Positions 44,613-54,072 of a DNA stretch of 64,000 nt are shown here, piece after piece. The stretch covers positions 2,852,001 to 2,916,000 of the forward strand of contig NZ_JACBZR010000001.1 in the NCBI RefSeq assembly GCF_013408335.1, in the 5' to 3' direction. Numbering within the stretch: position 1 is the stretch's first letter; each line of letters begins with the position of its first letter. Source of the DNA: Nocardioides panzhihuensis (GTDB lineage: Bacteria > Actinomycetota > Actinomycetes > Propionibacteriales > Nocardioidaceae). The position numbers were made by a program, and so were the translations under genes. The notes under the pieces were generated by a model. The model did not search any database and was not told the origin of the DNA. It saw only the letters and a program-made list of their open reading frames with translations.

Positions 44613-46102
44613 CGGGACTCCTCCGTGGCCATCGAGGGGGTGTCGTCGGACGCGTCGAGGGTCTTCTCACCGGAGAGGCGGCTGGTCCACTCCCGCATCA
44701 CGGCAGGGTCGGTCGGACGGGTGAGCAGGCTGACGACGACGTACGCCGCGGCGCTGACGAGGAGGCCCACGTAGATCGGTTCGTTGGCGAGGACGTCGCC
44801 GACGATCGCCATCGTCGTCAGCGTGGCGATGGTGCCGGTGACCATCGCCACCACCGCGCCCGCGCCGGTCCCGCGGCGCCATAGGAAGCCGCCCAGGATC
44901 GGCACCAGCAGACCCCCGACGAGGATGTCGTAGGCGATCGTCAGCCCGGAGACGACATCGTTGAGGAGTGACGCGAGGACGACCACGACGAGGCCGATCA
45001 CGACGACGTAGATCCGATTGGCGAGCACGTCGTGCTCGGGGTTCTCTGCGTCGTCCCCGACCCGCTCCGGGGTGCGCCCGACCAGTCGGGCGAGCAGGGG
45101 CTGCACGTCCGTGCGAGCCACCGTCGCGGTCGCGATCAGCGCGCCGGAAGCGGTCGACATCATCGCGGCCACCGCCGCTGCGAGCACCAGCCCACTGACG
45201 CCGACCGGAAGGATCGACTCGGCGATGGTGGCGTAGGCGTCGTCGCGGTTGTCGACGGTCATGAAGGTGGAGGCCGCGGCTCCGATCAGCGCGCCGGCCA
45301 CACCGTAGAGCAGGCAGTAGACGCCGGCCGCGGTGCCGCCCCAGCGAGCGACCTGCGGCGAGCGGGCGGTGAAGACCCGCTGCCAGATGTCCTGCCCGAT
45401 CAGCATGCCGAGCGTGTAGACGACGAAATAGGTGATGATCGTGCCGGTGCCGATCGCACCGAGGTCGAAGACCGAGTCCGCGGCGCGGGACTTGATCCCG
45501 TCCAGTCCGCCCGCGTGGTTCCACGTGAAGGGCAGAAGCAGGAAGAAGACACCGATGGTCTTCAGGACGAACTGCACCATGTCGGTCAGGGTGATCGACC
45601 ACATCCCGCCGATGCTGGAGTAGATCACCACGATGATCCCGCCGATCAGGATGGAGACGACCCGGTCGGTGCCGAAGAGGACGTTGAAGACGGTCGCGTA
45701 CGCCATCGTGGAGGTGACCGTGAGCATCAGCGTGTAGGCCATCATGACCACGCCCGAGGCGGCGGTCGCACCGACGCCATAGCGCAACGCCAGCATCTGA
45801 GCGACGGTGTAGATCCGCAGCCGCTGGATCCTGCCCGCGAAGAGCAGGCTCAGCGCCAGGACGCCGAGCGCGATCGCCGTGACCAACCACGCGCCGGAGA
45901 TGCCGTACTCGTAGCCGAGCGCGACCCCGCCGACGGTCGAGGCACCTCCGAGGACGACCGCGGCCATGGTGCCGGTGTAGAGCATCGGACCGAGCCGGCG
46001 GCCGGCGACGAGGAAGTCAGAGCTGTCCTTGGTGCGGCTCTTGCCCCACCAGCCGAAGGCGACCATGGCGGCGAGATAGATGACGATGATGGCGAGATCC
46101 AT
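44609..46102 (-). CDS. Sodium:solute symporter (SSS family)
   Basis: The 497-residue membrane protein has about 13 helices. Typical SSS segments are FLVAGRRLGPMLYTGTMAAV, YTLGMLIGQDIWQRVFTARS and AAAVAAMMSTASGALIATAT. It takes up an organic solute together with sodium. Lying between a ThDP decarboxylase and an aldehyde dehydrogenase, it probably imports the substrate of this pathway. A second permease (NCS1) lies at the head of the same operon. Confidence 0.93.
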   Translation of the reverse strand: MDLAIIVIYLAAMVAFGWWGKSRTKDSSDFLVAGRRLGPMLYTGTMAAVVLGGASTVGGVALGYEYGISGAWLVTAIALGVLALSLLFAGRIQRLRIYTVAQMLALRYGVGATAASGVVMMAYTLMLTVTSTMAYATVFNVLFGTDRVVSILIGGIIVVIYSSIGGMWSITLTDMVQFVLKTIGVFFLLLPFTWNHAGGLDGIKSRAADSVFDLGAIGTGTIITYFVVYTLGMLIGQDIWQRVFTARSPQVARWGGTAAGVYCLLYGVAGALIGAAASTFMTVDNRDDAYATIAESILPVGVSGLVLAAAVAAMMSTASGALIATATVARTDVQPLLARLVGRTPERVGDDAENPEHDVLANRIYVVVIGLVVVVLASLLNDVVSGLTIAYDILVGGLLVPILGGFLWRRGTGAGAVVAMVTGTIATLTTMAIVGDVLANEPIYVGLLVSAAAYVVVSLLTRPTDPAVMREWTSRLSGEKTLDASDDTPSMATEESR

Positions 46103-46113
46103 GAGCGTTCCGA

Positions 46114-47724
46114 TCAGCTGGGGGCGAACATGCGGAGGACGGTCGGAAGAACCACCACGGCAGGGCCGCTGGTGGCGAAGGTGTCGGCGACGATCTCGCC
46201 GACGGTCTCAGGGTTCGCGGCGTGCACGGGGATGCCGAACGCCTCGGCCAGGAGGACGAAGTCCGGCCGGGCGAGCTCGGTTGCGGTGGCGGCGCCGAAG
46301 GCCCCGGTCATGTACTCGCGCAGGATCCCGTAACCGCCGTCGTCGATCACCAGCCAGGTGATCTCGGCGTCGTGCTGGCGGGCGGTGGCGAGCTCCGCGA
46401 TGGAGTACATCGCGCCGCCGTCTCCGGAGACCGCGAACGTACGCCGTCCGGTGCCGACCGCGGCGCCGATCGCCGCGGGGAAGGCCAGCCCGAGACCGCC
46501 GGAGGCCTGCGCGGTGTGGAAGCCGCCGGTGCGTGGGTCCCAGGCCGACCAGGCCCAGTACGCCGCGATCGTCATGTCCCAGAACGTCTCGGCGTCGTCG
46601 GGCACCGCCGCGCGCAGATCGGCGAGCAGCCGCTGCTCGGCCGCGAGGTCCTGGGTGTCGAGCCTGGCCCGGACCCGCGTACGCAGGTCGCTCGCCGCGC
46701 TCGCGCCGGACCGCGTCTGGCCGATCTCGGGCAGGGCGGCCGCGATGTCGGCCAGGGCGGTTGCGGCGTCGGCATGCACGCCCAGGACGTCGTGGTTGGA
46801 GCCCAGCACCCGAGCCTCGGCGTCGACCTGGATCACCCGGCCGCGCGGAGCGAAGGTGCCGTAGTTGCTGGTCACCTCGCCGAAGGAGCTGCCGATCGCG
46901 AGCAGGACGTCGGCGTCCCCGAGCAGATCGGTGGTGTGCCGATCCTCGATCCACGCGCCCGCGCTCAGCGGGTGCGCGAGCGGGATCGCGCCGTTGCCGC
47001 CGGCGGTGGAGACCACCGGCGCGTCGAGGGTCTCGGCGAGGGCGATCAGCGCCTCCGGGGCACCGGCGGAGCGGCGTACGCCTCCCCCGGCGAGGATCAC
47101 CGGGCGCTCCGCGGCCGCGAGCAGGCGGGCGGCCTCGACGACGACCTCGGGCCGGGGGCGCCGTGGCGGGGGCACCGACGCAACCAGCCCGGTCACCGGC
47201 GGCACCGTGACCTCCTCGAGGAGCACGTCCTGCGGGATCTCGACCCATACCGGTCCGGCCGGGGCCTCCTGGGCGGTGGCCCACGCGTCGGCGAGCACTC
47301 CGGGGATGGCTGCCGCGTCGCGGACGGTGGCGGTGGACTTGGTGACGTTGCGGGCGCTCGCCTGCTGGTCGTCGAGCTGGTGCAGATAGCCCTTGCGGGC
47401 ACCGCCGAGCCCGTCGCGGGGGATCTGGCTGGTGATCATCAGGACAGGGACGCAGGCGGCGTACGCCTCCTGAAGCGCCCCCAGCGCCGTGAGCGCGCCC
47501 GGTCCGGTGGAGCAGAACACGACTCCGACCTGGCCGGTCGTACGGGCATAGCCGTCCGCGGCGAAGACGGAGTTGTTCTCCACCCGGGAGGAGACGAAGC
47601 TCAGGTCGCTGCGCCGGATGGCGTCGAAGAGACCGAGCGCGTGCTGCCCCGGGATGCCGAACACGTGGGTCACGCCGAGAGCGGTCAGGCTCTCGACGGT
47701 GACGTCGCCGCCGTTGCGCTTCAT
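46114..47724 (-). CDS. Thiamine-diphosphate-dependent decarboxylase (candidate 5-guanidino-2-oxopentanoate decarboxylase)
   Basis: The 536-residue enzyme has the three-domain acetolactate-synthase fold: VFGIPGQHALGLFDAI with the catalytic glutamate in SRVENNSVFAADGYAR, a central domain, and the ThDP motif GDGGAMYSIAELATARQHDA followed by DDGGYGI. In the family it cleaves 2-oxo acids. Next to an agmatinase-family ureohydrolase and an aldehyde dehydrogenase it fits 2-ketoarginine decarboxylase (AruI-like), giving guanidinobutyraldehyde. That assignment is inference. A GTG one codon earlier (47727) is an alternative start; both overlap the ureohydrolase stop. Confidence 0.88.
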   Translation of the reverse strand: MKRNGGDVTVESLTALGVTHVFGIPGQHALGLFDAIRRSDLSFVSSRVENNSVFAADGYARTTGQVGVVFCSTGPGALTALGALQEAYAACVPVLMITSQIPRDGLGGARKGYLHQLDDQQASARNVTKSTATVRDAAAIPGVLADAWATAQEAPAGPVWVEIPQDVLLEEVTVPPVTGLVASVPPPRRPRPEVVVEAARLLAAAERPVILAGGGVRRSAGAPEALIALAETLDAPVVSTAGGNGAIPLAHPLSAGAWIEDRHTTDLLGDADVLLAIGSSFGEVTSNYGTFAPRGRVIQVDAEARVLGSNHDVLGVHADAATALADIAAALPEIGQTRSGASAASDLRTRVRARLDTQDLAAEQRLLADLRAAVPDDAETFWDMTIAAYWAWSAWDPRTGGFHTAQASGGLGLAFPAAIGAAVGTGRRTFAVSGDGGAMYSIAELATARQHDAEITWLVIDDGGYGILREYMTGAFGAATATELARPDFVLLAEAFGIPVHAANPETVGEIVADTFATSGPAVVVLPTVLRMFAPS

Positions 47725-48671
47725 CACGCCTGACCCCCGTGCCGCATCGCGAGGAGCGAGACCAGGTCGTAGGCCACGTGCGAGGCGGCGACACCGGTCA
47801 GCTCGGCATGGTCGTACGCCGGGGCGACCTCCACGACGTCGGCGCCGATCAGGTTCAGGCCGACGAATCCGCGCAGGATCTCCAGCAGCTCACGGGAGGT
47901 GAGCCCGCCGGCCTCCGGGGTGCCGGTGCCGGGCGCGTGCGCCGGGTCGAGCACGTCGATGTCGATCGAGACGTAGACCGGGCGGTTGCCGACACGCTGC
48001 TTGATCTTCTCGACCACCTCGTCGACGCCCTGGCGGAAGACGTCGGAGGAGGTGATGATCCCGAAGCCGAAGCGCCGGTCGTCCTCGAGGTCCTTCTTGC
48101 CGTACAGAGGCCCGCGGGTGCCGACGTGGCACAGCGCCTCGGTGTCGAGGATGCCCTCCTCGACCGCCCGTCGGAACGGGGTGCCGTGGGTGTACTCGGC
48201 ACCGAAGTAGGTGTCCCAGGTGTCCAGATGGGCGTCGAAGTGCACCAGCGCCACCGGGCCGTGTCGCTCAGCGGCGGCACGCAGCAGCGGCAGGGCGATG
48301 GTGTGGTCGCCGCCGATCGTCACCAGCCGGGTTCCTCCGGCGGTGAGCTCGAGTGCGCTGGCCTGCACGGTGTCGAGCGCCTCGTTGATGTGGAACGGGT
48401 TGGCTGCGATGTCCCCTGCGTCGACCACCTGGGCGGTCGCGAACGGCGAGACGTCCAGCGCCGGGTTGTAGGGGCGCAGCAGCCGGGAGGATTCCCGTAC
48501 GTGCGACGGGCCGAACCGGGCGCCTGGCCGGTAGGAGACGCCGGTGTCGAACGGGACCCCGACGACCGCGATGTCGGCGTGCTCCACCTGGTCGAGGCGG
48601 GGCAGCCGCGCGAAGGTCGCGAAGCCGGCGTAGCGAGGGTTCTTGGAGGCGTCGACTGGGCCGACGGGCAT
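47724..48671 (-). CDS. Agmatinase/guanidinobutyrase-family ureohydrolase
   Basis: The 315-residue binuclear manganese enzyme splits a guanidino group to give an amine and urea. Metal ligands are visible: GGDHT (His123), FDAHLD (Asp146, His148, Asp150) and [19 protein letters not shown] (Asp237, Asp239). The rest is as in agmatinase, guanidinobutyrase and guanidinopropionase, which cannot be told apart from the motifs alone. Coupled to a ThDP decarboxylase and an aldehyde dehydrogenase, guanidinobutyrase is the best guess. Confidence 0.92.
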   Translation of the reverse strand: MPVGPVDASKNPRYAGFATFARLPRLDQVEHADIAVVGVPFDTGVSYRPGARFGPSHVRESSRLLRPYNPALDVSPFATAQVVDAGDIAANPFHINEALDTVQASALELTAGGTRLVTIGGDHTIALPLLRAAAERHGPVALVHFDAHLDTWDTYFGAEYTHGTPFRRAVEEGILDTEALCHVGTRGPLYGKKDLEDDRRFGFGIITSSDVFRQGVDEVVEKIKQRVGNRPVYVSIDIDVLDPAHAPGTGTPEAGGLTSRELLEILRGFVGLNLIGADVVEVAPAYDHAELTGVAASHVAYDLVSLLAMRHGGQA

Positions 48672-48708
48672 GAGGTTCTCCTTCGGTGGTGCGGTATGTC
48701 AGGGGATG

Positions 48709-50277
48709 TCAGCCGACGGGAGCAGCCGCGGGCTCGGGCCGGTCCTCGACCGAGATCACCGGGATGTTCGAGGGCGGTCCGGTCGGCACCAGACGCGGCC
48801 CCTCGGGACCGTAGGCGTCCCGTGGCTCGGGGAAGGCGAAGAGCAGACCCAGGTAGAGCAGCGCGCCGAGGCCCATCCCGAGCGGGATGGAGATGTCGAC
48901 CCCGCCGGGGACCAGCGACGCGAGCGGGCCGACGAACTGGCCGGGGAGGTTCACGAAGGTGAGACCGATCGTTGCAGAGACCAGCCACGCGGCGAGGCCG
49001 CGCCAGTTCCAGCCGTGGGCGAACCAGTAGCGGCCACCGCGCTGGCGCCGGTTGAAGACCTGCAGCGAGTCGGAGTCGTACCAGCCGCGCCGGACGTACC
49101 AGCCGATCATCATCACCATCATCCAGGGGACGGTGCAGCTGACGATGAGGACGGCGAAGACGGAGATGCTGGAGACGACGTCGAAGACGAACCGGCCGAC
49201 GAAGATGACGCCGATCGCGAAGATCCCGATCAGCACGGTGGACTGCACCCGGCTGAATCGGGGGAAGACGCTGGAGAAGTCCAGTCCGGTCCCGTAGAGC
49301 GCGGTGGTGCCGGTCGACATGCCACCGATGAGGGCGATCAGGGCGACTGGGCCGAAGTACCAGCCCGGTGCGATGGCCAGCAACCCGGACGCGTACGCAC
49401 CTGCCGCGAAGATCTCCGGTTCCCGGGTGGCGATGATCGTCATCGTGACCAGACCGAAAGCGAACGGTACGAGGGTGGCGATCTGGGCGAGGAAGACAGC
49501 GGCCATCGAGGAGCGGCCGGGCGTCCCTCGCGGGATGTAGCGTGCCCAGTCGCCCAGGAACGCGCCGAAGCTGATCGGGTTGGACATCACGATCAGGGCC
49601 GAACCGACGAACGCCGCCCAGAAGCCGGGTTCGCCGAACGCCTCCGCGCCCGAGCCGAACGCACCGGCGTACCCGGCGTCGAAGTCACCGGCGAAGGCCG
49701 CGATGCCGACCAGGAAGAGCAAGGTCGCCGCGATGACCGCGATCTTGTTGACCAGCAGCATGAACCGGAAGCCGTAGATGCACACGATCAGGACGAGCAC
49801 CGCGAAGAGGCCGTACGCCAGTGCCAGCGTCGCGTCGTTCTGCGGCAGCCCGACCGCTCGGTTGGCGCCGCCGACGAGCACGTCACCGGAGCTCCACACC
49901 GAGATCGAGAAGAACGCGAGCGCGGTCAGCAGGGAGAGGAACGAGCCGACCACCCGGCCGTGCACGCCGAGATGAGCTGAGGAGCTGACCGAGTTGCTGG
50001 TGCCGTTGCGCGGGCCGAACAGGGCCATCGGGGCGAGGACGACTGCGCCCAGGAACAGCCCGAGCAGCGTGGCCATCAGCCCGTGCGCGAAGGACAGGCC
50101 GAACAGGATCGGGAAGCTGCCCAGCACCACGGTGGCGATGGTGTTGGCGCCGCCGAAGGTGAGCCGGAACAGATCGAGCGGCCGGGCGCTGCGTTCGGGG
50201 TCCGGGATCGGCTCGACGCCGTGCTGCTCGACCACGGTCGCCTTGGGCGGCGGCTGGTGCTGCGTGCGGGTGCTCAT
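48709..50277 (-). CDS. NCS1-family permease (cytosine/purine/allantoin type)
   Basis: The 522-residue membrane protein has 12 helices. The NCS1 start FRLTFGGANTIATVVLGSFP, and FGPRNGTSNSVSSSAHLGV in helix 3, are characteristic. NCS1 carriers import nucleobases, hydantoins, allantoin or related nitrogen-rich compounds with protons or sodium. It is first gene of the ureohydrolase operon, 37 bases ahead of the ureohydrolase, and divergent from an Lrp/AsnC regulator. A guanidino compound is a reasonable cargo by context. Confidence 0.93.
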   Translation of the reverse strand: MSTRTQHQPPPKATVVEQHGVEPIPDPERSARPLDLFRLTFGGANTIATVVLGSFPILFGLSFAHGLMATLLGLFLGAVVLAPMALFGPRNGTSNSVSSSAHLGVHGRVVGSFLSLLTALAFFSISVWSSGDVLVGGANRAVGLPQNDATLALAYGLFAVLVLIVCIYGFRFMLLVNKIAVIAATLLFLVGIAAFAGDFDAGYAGAFGSGAEAFGEPGFWAAFVGSALIVMSNPISFGAFLGDWARYIPRGTPGRSSMAAVFLAQIATLVPFAFGLVTMTIIATREPEIFAAGAYASGLLAIAPGWYFGPVALIALIGGMSTGTTALYGTGLDFSSVFPRFSRVQSTVLIGIFAIGVIFVGRFVFDVVSSISVFAVLIVSCTVPWMMVMMIGWYVRRGWYDSDSLQVFNRRQRGGRYWFAHGWNWRGLAAWLVSATIGLTFVNLPGQFVGPLASLVPGGVDISIPLGMGLGALLYLGLLFAFPEPRDAYGPEGPRLVPTGPPSNIPVISVEDRPEPAAAPVG

Positions 50278-50392
50278 CGCTCGTCACCTCCTGGGATGCG
50301 GGTCTAGGGGTCGAATGAGATCCGCGTCACTCTAAGAGCACCCGGAGTTCTTGCGCAATCGTTTCGTTCTTAACCTGCCTGTCACAACTGTT

Positions 50393-50461
50393 GATATGAC
50401 GTCAGATCCCGGTTGATCCGTCATAATCGCAATGAAAGACTGGCTCAGGGACTCGATATGA
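50393..50461. promoter_or_regulatory. Repeated GATATGAC sites in the permease/Lrp intergenic region
   Basis: GATATGAC occurs at 50393-50400 and 50454-50461. The first overlaps the perfect palindrome TGACGTCA (50397-50404). The region is AT-richer than its flanks and lies between the divergent genes. They are candidate Lrp/AsnC-type binding sites; the assignment is inferred. Confidence 0.45.
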
Positions 50462-50482
50462 CATCGGAGGGGTACTCAAAAA

Positions 50483-51412
50483 ATGTCGGATCAAATCGCG
50501 CCCGGCGCGCTCGACGCCACCGACGAGGCGATCATCGGCCTGCTCGAGGAGGACGGGCGCCTCACGCACCGCGGGATCGCTGCGCAGGTCGGCCTCTCCC
50601 GATCGGCAGCGGCGACGCGGGTCCAACGGCTCCTGACCGAAGGCCACATCGACGTCCGCGGCGTCGTCCACGCGGCCGTCCTCGGTCATGAGGTCCTCGC
50701 CCATGTCTCCGTCAGCGTGAACGGCTCCGCGACCAGGATCGCGCGCGCCGCCGCGGCGCGCGATGACACCACCCTGGTGTCGATGACCAGCGGCCACCAT
50801 GCCCTGGTCCTGGAGCTCCGCGCCGGAACCATCGTGCAGATCGATGACGCGCTGGCCGAGGTGCGCGCGATCGACGGCATCGTCGCCGCGGAGACCCTGC
50901 TCTACACCGAGGTCATCCGCGACGTCGCCGCTCCTGTCGGCCCCGCGCCCGCCGCGGGCTCGCTCGACGAGACCGACTACGCCCTGCTACGCGCGCTGCA
51001 GTCGAACGGCCGCGCTTCCTACGTCGACCTGGCCGCGAGCGTGGGCCTCTCCCCCGCCGGCACACGGCGCCGTGTGGTCCAGCTGCTCGCCGGCAACGTC
51101 GTCCGGGTCGGTGCCGTGGTGCGCCACTCGGGACACGAGCGGCGTACGGCCACCGGGATCGGCCTTCGGATCGACGGCGCCGCCCACCGTCCGGTCGCCC
51201 AGCAGGTCGCCGACCTTCCGTCGGTGACCTTCGTCGCCCGGACACTGGGACGCTTCGACGCCCTGCTCACGGTCACCACCGCCACCTCCGGTGATCTCGT
51301 CGAGGTCCTCGATCACATCCGCGACCTCGACGGCGTCCGCGAGGCCGAGACCTGGAGCCACCTCAGATTCGTCAAGGAGACCTACGCCTCCCTGCACCTC
51401 GGCGGAGCCTGA
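50483..51412 (+). CDS. Lrp/AsnC-family regulator with two tandem modules
   Basis: The 309-residue protein is about twice the usual Lrp length. The first helix-turn-helix is LDATDEAIIGLLEEDGRLTH with RGIAAQVGLSRSAAATRVQR. The second begins LDETDYALLRALQSNGRASY with LAASVGLSPAGTRRRVVQLL. Each is followed by an effector-binding (RAM-like) segment. Such duplicated Lrps are known in actinobacteria and often govern amino-acid catabolism. It is divergent from the permease-ureohydrolase operon, which it probably controls in response to an amino acid or guanidino compound. Confidence 0.92.
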   Translation: MSDQIAPGALDATDEAIIGLLEEDGRLTHRGIAAQVGLSRSAAATRVQRLLTEGHIDVRGVVHAAVLGHEVLAHVSVSVNGSATRIARAAAARDDTTLVSMTSGHHALVLELRAGTIVQIDDALAEVRAIDGIVAAETLLYTEVIRDVAAPVGPAPAAGSLDETDYALLRALQSNGRASYVDLAASVGLSPAGTRRRVVQLLAGNVVRVGAVVRHSGHERRTATGIGLRIDGAAHRPVAQQVADLPSVTFVARTLGRFDALLTVTTATSGDLVEVLDHIRDLDGVREAETWSHLRFVKETYASLHLGGA

Positions 51413-51431
51413 CGAGCCGCTCGTCAGGCCC

Positions 51432-52310
51432 TCAGGCTCGGGGCGGCTGGATGCGCCGGGTCGCGACGGCGTCCAACGTCGCGCCGAGCGCGGCGGTGAC
51501 GTCGTCGGGGTTCTCGTGGGCGACGCCGAGGAAGATCGCGTCGACCACCACGAGCTGGGCCATCCGGCTCGACATCGCGCCGTACCGGAACCGGGTCTCA
51601 CGAGAGACCGTGGTGAGGGTGGCGTCGGCGAGCTCGGCCAGCGGAGAGTTCGGGAAGTTGGTGACCGCGACGGTGAAGGCGCCCCGGCCGGCGGCGGTGC
51701 GCAGCGCCGAGATCGCCTCCTCGGTCTCGCCGGAGTGTGAGAACGCGATGGCGACTGCGTCGGTCGGGAGCACGGCGGCGCTGGTGAGGGCGAGGTGGGC
51801 ATCGGCCCAGGCGTTGACCTGGTAGCCGATCCGCCGCAGCTTCTGCTGGAGGTCCTGCGCGGCCAGGCCGCTGGAGGCCGACCCGTACGCGTCCACGACC
51901 GAGGCGGTCGTGATCGCGGCGACGACCCGGTCGAGCTCGTCGATGTCGAGCCTGTCCGCGGTCTCCTCGACCGCTCGGGCCTCCTGGAAGGCGAGCTTGC
52001 GCACGACCTCCCGCGTCGTGTCCGCCGGGTCGATGTCCCCCTCGGAGACCCCGAACTCGATCCGGCGGCCGGTCTCGTTCGCGCCAGCCCGCGCCAGCGC
52101 GAGCCGGAATGCCGAGTAACCGGCGAACCCCAGGCTGCGGCACAGCCTGGTGACGGTCGCGGTCGAGGTCTCGTGGCGGGTGGCGAGCTCGGTGATGGTC
52201 AGTCCCGCGGCGGCGCCCGGATCGGCCAGGGCTGCCTCGGCCAGCCGTCGCTCGCTCGGTCTGAGCGCGGGCAGGGCCTGCCGCAGGCGTACCAGGATGT
52301 CTTCGCTCAT
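51432..52310 (-). CDS. MurR/RpiR-family transcriptional regulator
   Basis: The 292-residue protein has an N-terminal RpiR helix-turn-helix (ITELATRHETSTATVTRLCR, about 45-65). A C-terminal SIS sugar-phosphate-binding domain follows (DAYGSASSGLAAQDLQQKL and AIAFSHSGETEEAISALRTA). GAGGAA lies just before the ATG at 52310. It is divergent from an ABC importer followed by murQ and anmK, so its ligand is very likely MurNAc-6-phosphate and it acts as the repressor of that operon. This is by analogy to MurR of E. coli. Confidence 0.92.
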   Translation of the reverse strand: MSEDILVRLRQALPALRPSERRLAEAALADPGAAAGLTITELATRHETSTATVTRLCRSLGFAGYSAFRLALARAGANETGRRIEFGVSEGDIDPADTTREVVRKLAFQEARAVEETADRLDIDELDRVVAAITTASVVDAYGSASSGLAAQDLQQKLRRIGYQVNAWADAHLALTSAAVLPTDAVAIAFSHSGETEEAISALRTAAGRGAFTVAVTNFPNSPLAELADATLTTVSRETRFRYGAMSSRMAQLVVVDAIFLGVAHENPDDVTAALGATLDAVATRRIQPPRA

Positions 52311-52342
52311 CGTTTCCTCGCTCGGCTCGACCACAACAAGCT

Positions 52343-52355
52343 GTTAATAATTAAC
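52343..52355. promoter_or_regulatory. AT-rich palindromic operator between murR-like gene and ABC importer
   Basis: GTTAATAATTAAC is a perfect palindrome in an otherwise GC-rich genome, placed between the divergent genes. It is a likely site for the adjacent RpiR-type regulator. A second AT-rich stretch, GAAACATTTTGTC at about 52373-52386, could be a second half-site. Confidence 0.6.
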
Positions 52356-52474
52356 CCGCAGCGGGTCACATCGGAAACATTTTGTCATAGAGTCGACGGA
52401 TCCGCGGGCGGTGCCACTGCAGGCACGAACCCGACCTCTTGGCCCGACATCTTTGCCCATCCCTAGGAGGATCC

Positions 52475-54022
52475 GTGAGTACGCAGCGACGACACGGACA
52501 TCGCACCCGCGCAACGCTCGCCATCGCCCTCGCCGGCGGCCTGCTCGCAGCAGGCCTCGCCGGCTGCGGCAGCGACGCGAAGACCGGTGGCACCAACGGC
52601 ACCCTGGTCTTCGGGATCTCCGCCGACCCAGCACAGATGGTCCCCTGGACCGCGACCTCGACCCAGTCGATCCAGGTCCTCTCGCAGATCTACAGCCCTC
52701 TCCTCAACACCGACGCCGAAGGCGTCCCGGAGGCAGGGCTCGCGGAGCTGCCGGAGATCTCGGAGGACGGGAAGACCTACACCTTCACCCTGCGAGACGA
52801 CGTCACCTTCGGGGACGGCTCCGATCTCGACTCCGCCGATGTGAAGCACACCTACGAGAAGATCATCGACCCCGCCTCGAGCGCGAGCTCGGCGTCGTAC
52901 TTCGCCAACGTGGCCGGCATCGAGGCGCCCGACCCGCAGACGGTCGTGGTGACCCTGAAGCAGCCCGACGCCTCCTTCGTGTCCGGGCTGACCGGGGTGA
53001 ACACCGCGATCGTGCCCTCGGACGTCGACGCGAAGAGCCTGGAGACCAAGCCCGTGGGCTCCGGGCCCTACCAGTTCAAGAGCCGCACCCCGAACGAGTC
53101 GATCACGCTCACGCGCAACGCCGACTACTACGCCGGGAAGCCCGGCGCGGCGACCGTCGAGTTCCGCGTCATCCCCGACGAGCAGTCGATGGTGTCCTCG
53201 CTGAAGACCGGCTCGGTGGACGTGGCGATCTTCGACAACCCGGTGACGGCGAAGACCGCGACCTCGGGACAGACCAAGTCGATGACGGTCGACTCGCTGT
53301 CCTACCACGTGCTGCAGCTGCGGGCGACCTCGCCGACGCTGTCGGACCCCAACGCCCGGCTCGCGATCCAGTGCGCGATCTCGCGCCAGGACGTGATCGA
53401 CTCCGCCGCGCTGGGGTCGGGGAAGCCGACCGGGCCGATCACCTCGCCTGAGTTCCGCTCGGACCCTGAGGCCCAGCCGTGCCCCGAGCAGGACCTGGAC
53501 AAGGCGAAGGACTACCTGGCCAAGGCGGGCAAGCCGAACGGGTTCACGCTGAACCTGATGACCTCCCAGGGTCTCTACTCCACCGCGGTGGACGAGGCGC
53601 AGAACATCCAGGCACAGCTCGGCAAGGTGGGGATCAAGGTCAACGTCGAGGCGCTCGACTCCAACGCCTACGTCGAGCGGTGGCTCGCGGCCGACTTCGA
53701 CGCGGCGATCGCGATGAACGGCGGCAGCTCGGACCCGAACACGATGTACAGCCGCTACTTCACCAAGGCGGGCAGCTTCAACAAGGTCGCCGGCTACAGC
53801 TCGCCGGAGCTCGACAAGCTCTTCGCCGACGGCATCGCCACCACCGACGCCGCCGCCCGCAAGCCGATCTACGAGGAGATCTCCCAGCACCTGGTCGACC
53901 AGGCGGCATGGGTGTGGCTGTTCACCCCGGAGATGTACGTCGTCTCCAACAAGGCAGTGGAGGGCCTGGAGGAGCGCACCGACGCCTCGATCGCGACGCT
54001 GTGGAAGGCGTCGGTCTCCTGA
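52475..54022 (+). CDS. ABC transporter substrate-binding lipoprotein (Opp/Dpp type)
   Basis: The 515-residue SBP_bac_5 protein starts with GTG after AGGAGG. It has a lipoprotein signal ending LAAGLAGC (lipid-bearing Cys31) and family signatures such as AELPEISEDGKTYTFTLRDDV. It binds the cargo outside the membrane. The neighbours (murQ, anmK, beta-lactamase-fold hydrolase) suggest muropeptides, anhydro-MurNAc or MurNAc as cargo instead of ordinary peptides or nickel. Confidence 0.93.
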   Translation: MSTQRRHGHRTRATLAIALAGGLLAAGLAGCGSDAKTGGTNGTLVFGISADPAQMVPWTATSTQSIQVLSQIYSPLLNTDAEGVPEAGLAELPEISEDGKTYTFTLRDDVTFGDGSDLDSADVKHTYEKIIDPASSASSASYFANVAGIEAPDPQTVVVTLKQPDASFVSGLTGVNTAIVPSDVDAKSLETKPVGSGPYQFKSRTPNESITLTRNADYYAGKPGAATVEFRVIPDEQSMVSSLKTGSVDVAIFDNPVTAKTATSGQTKSMTVDSLSYHVLQLRATSPTLSDPNARLAIQCAISRQDVIDSAALGSGKPTGPITSPEFRSDPEAQPCPEQDLDKAKDYLAKAGKPNGFTLNLMTSQGLYSTAVDEAQNIQAQLGKVGIKVNVEALDSNAYVERWLAADFDAAIAMNGGSSDPNTMYSRYFTKAGSFNKVAGYSSPELDKLFADGIATTDAAARKPIYEEISQHLVDQAAWVWLFTPEMYVVSNKAVEGLEERTDASIATLWKASVS

Positions 54023-54072
54023 GCGCCGCGTCGAGCCTCGCTCACCGGGCGGGCGCCTTCGGGCGCCACCCG

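Noticed and set aside
50278..50482. Guanidine or other riboswitch ahead of the permease-ureohydrolase operon
   Set aside because: I see no conserved guanidine-riboswitch core or strong multi-stem structure; the region looks like a protein-binding control region.
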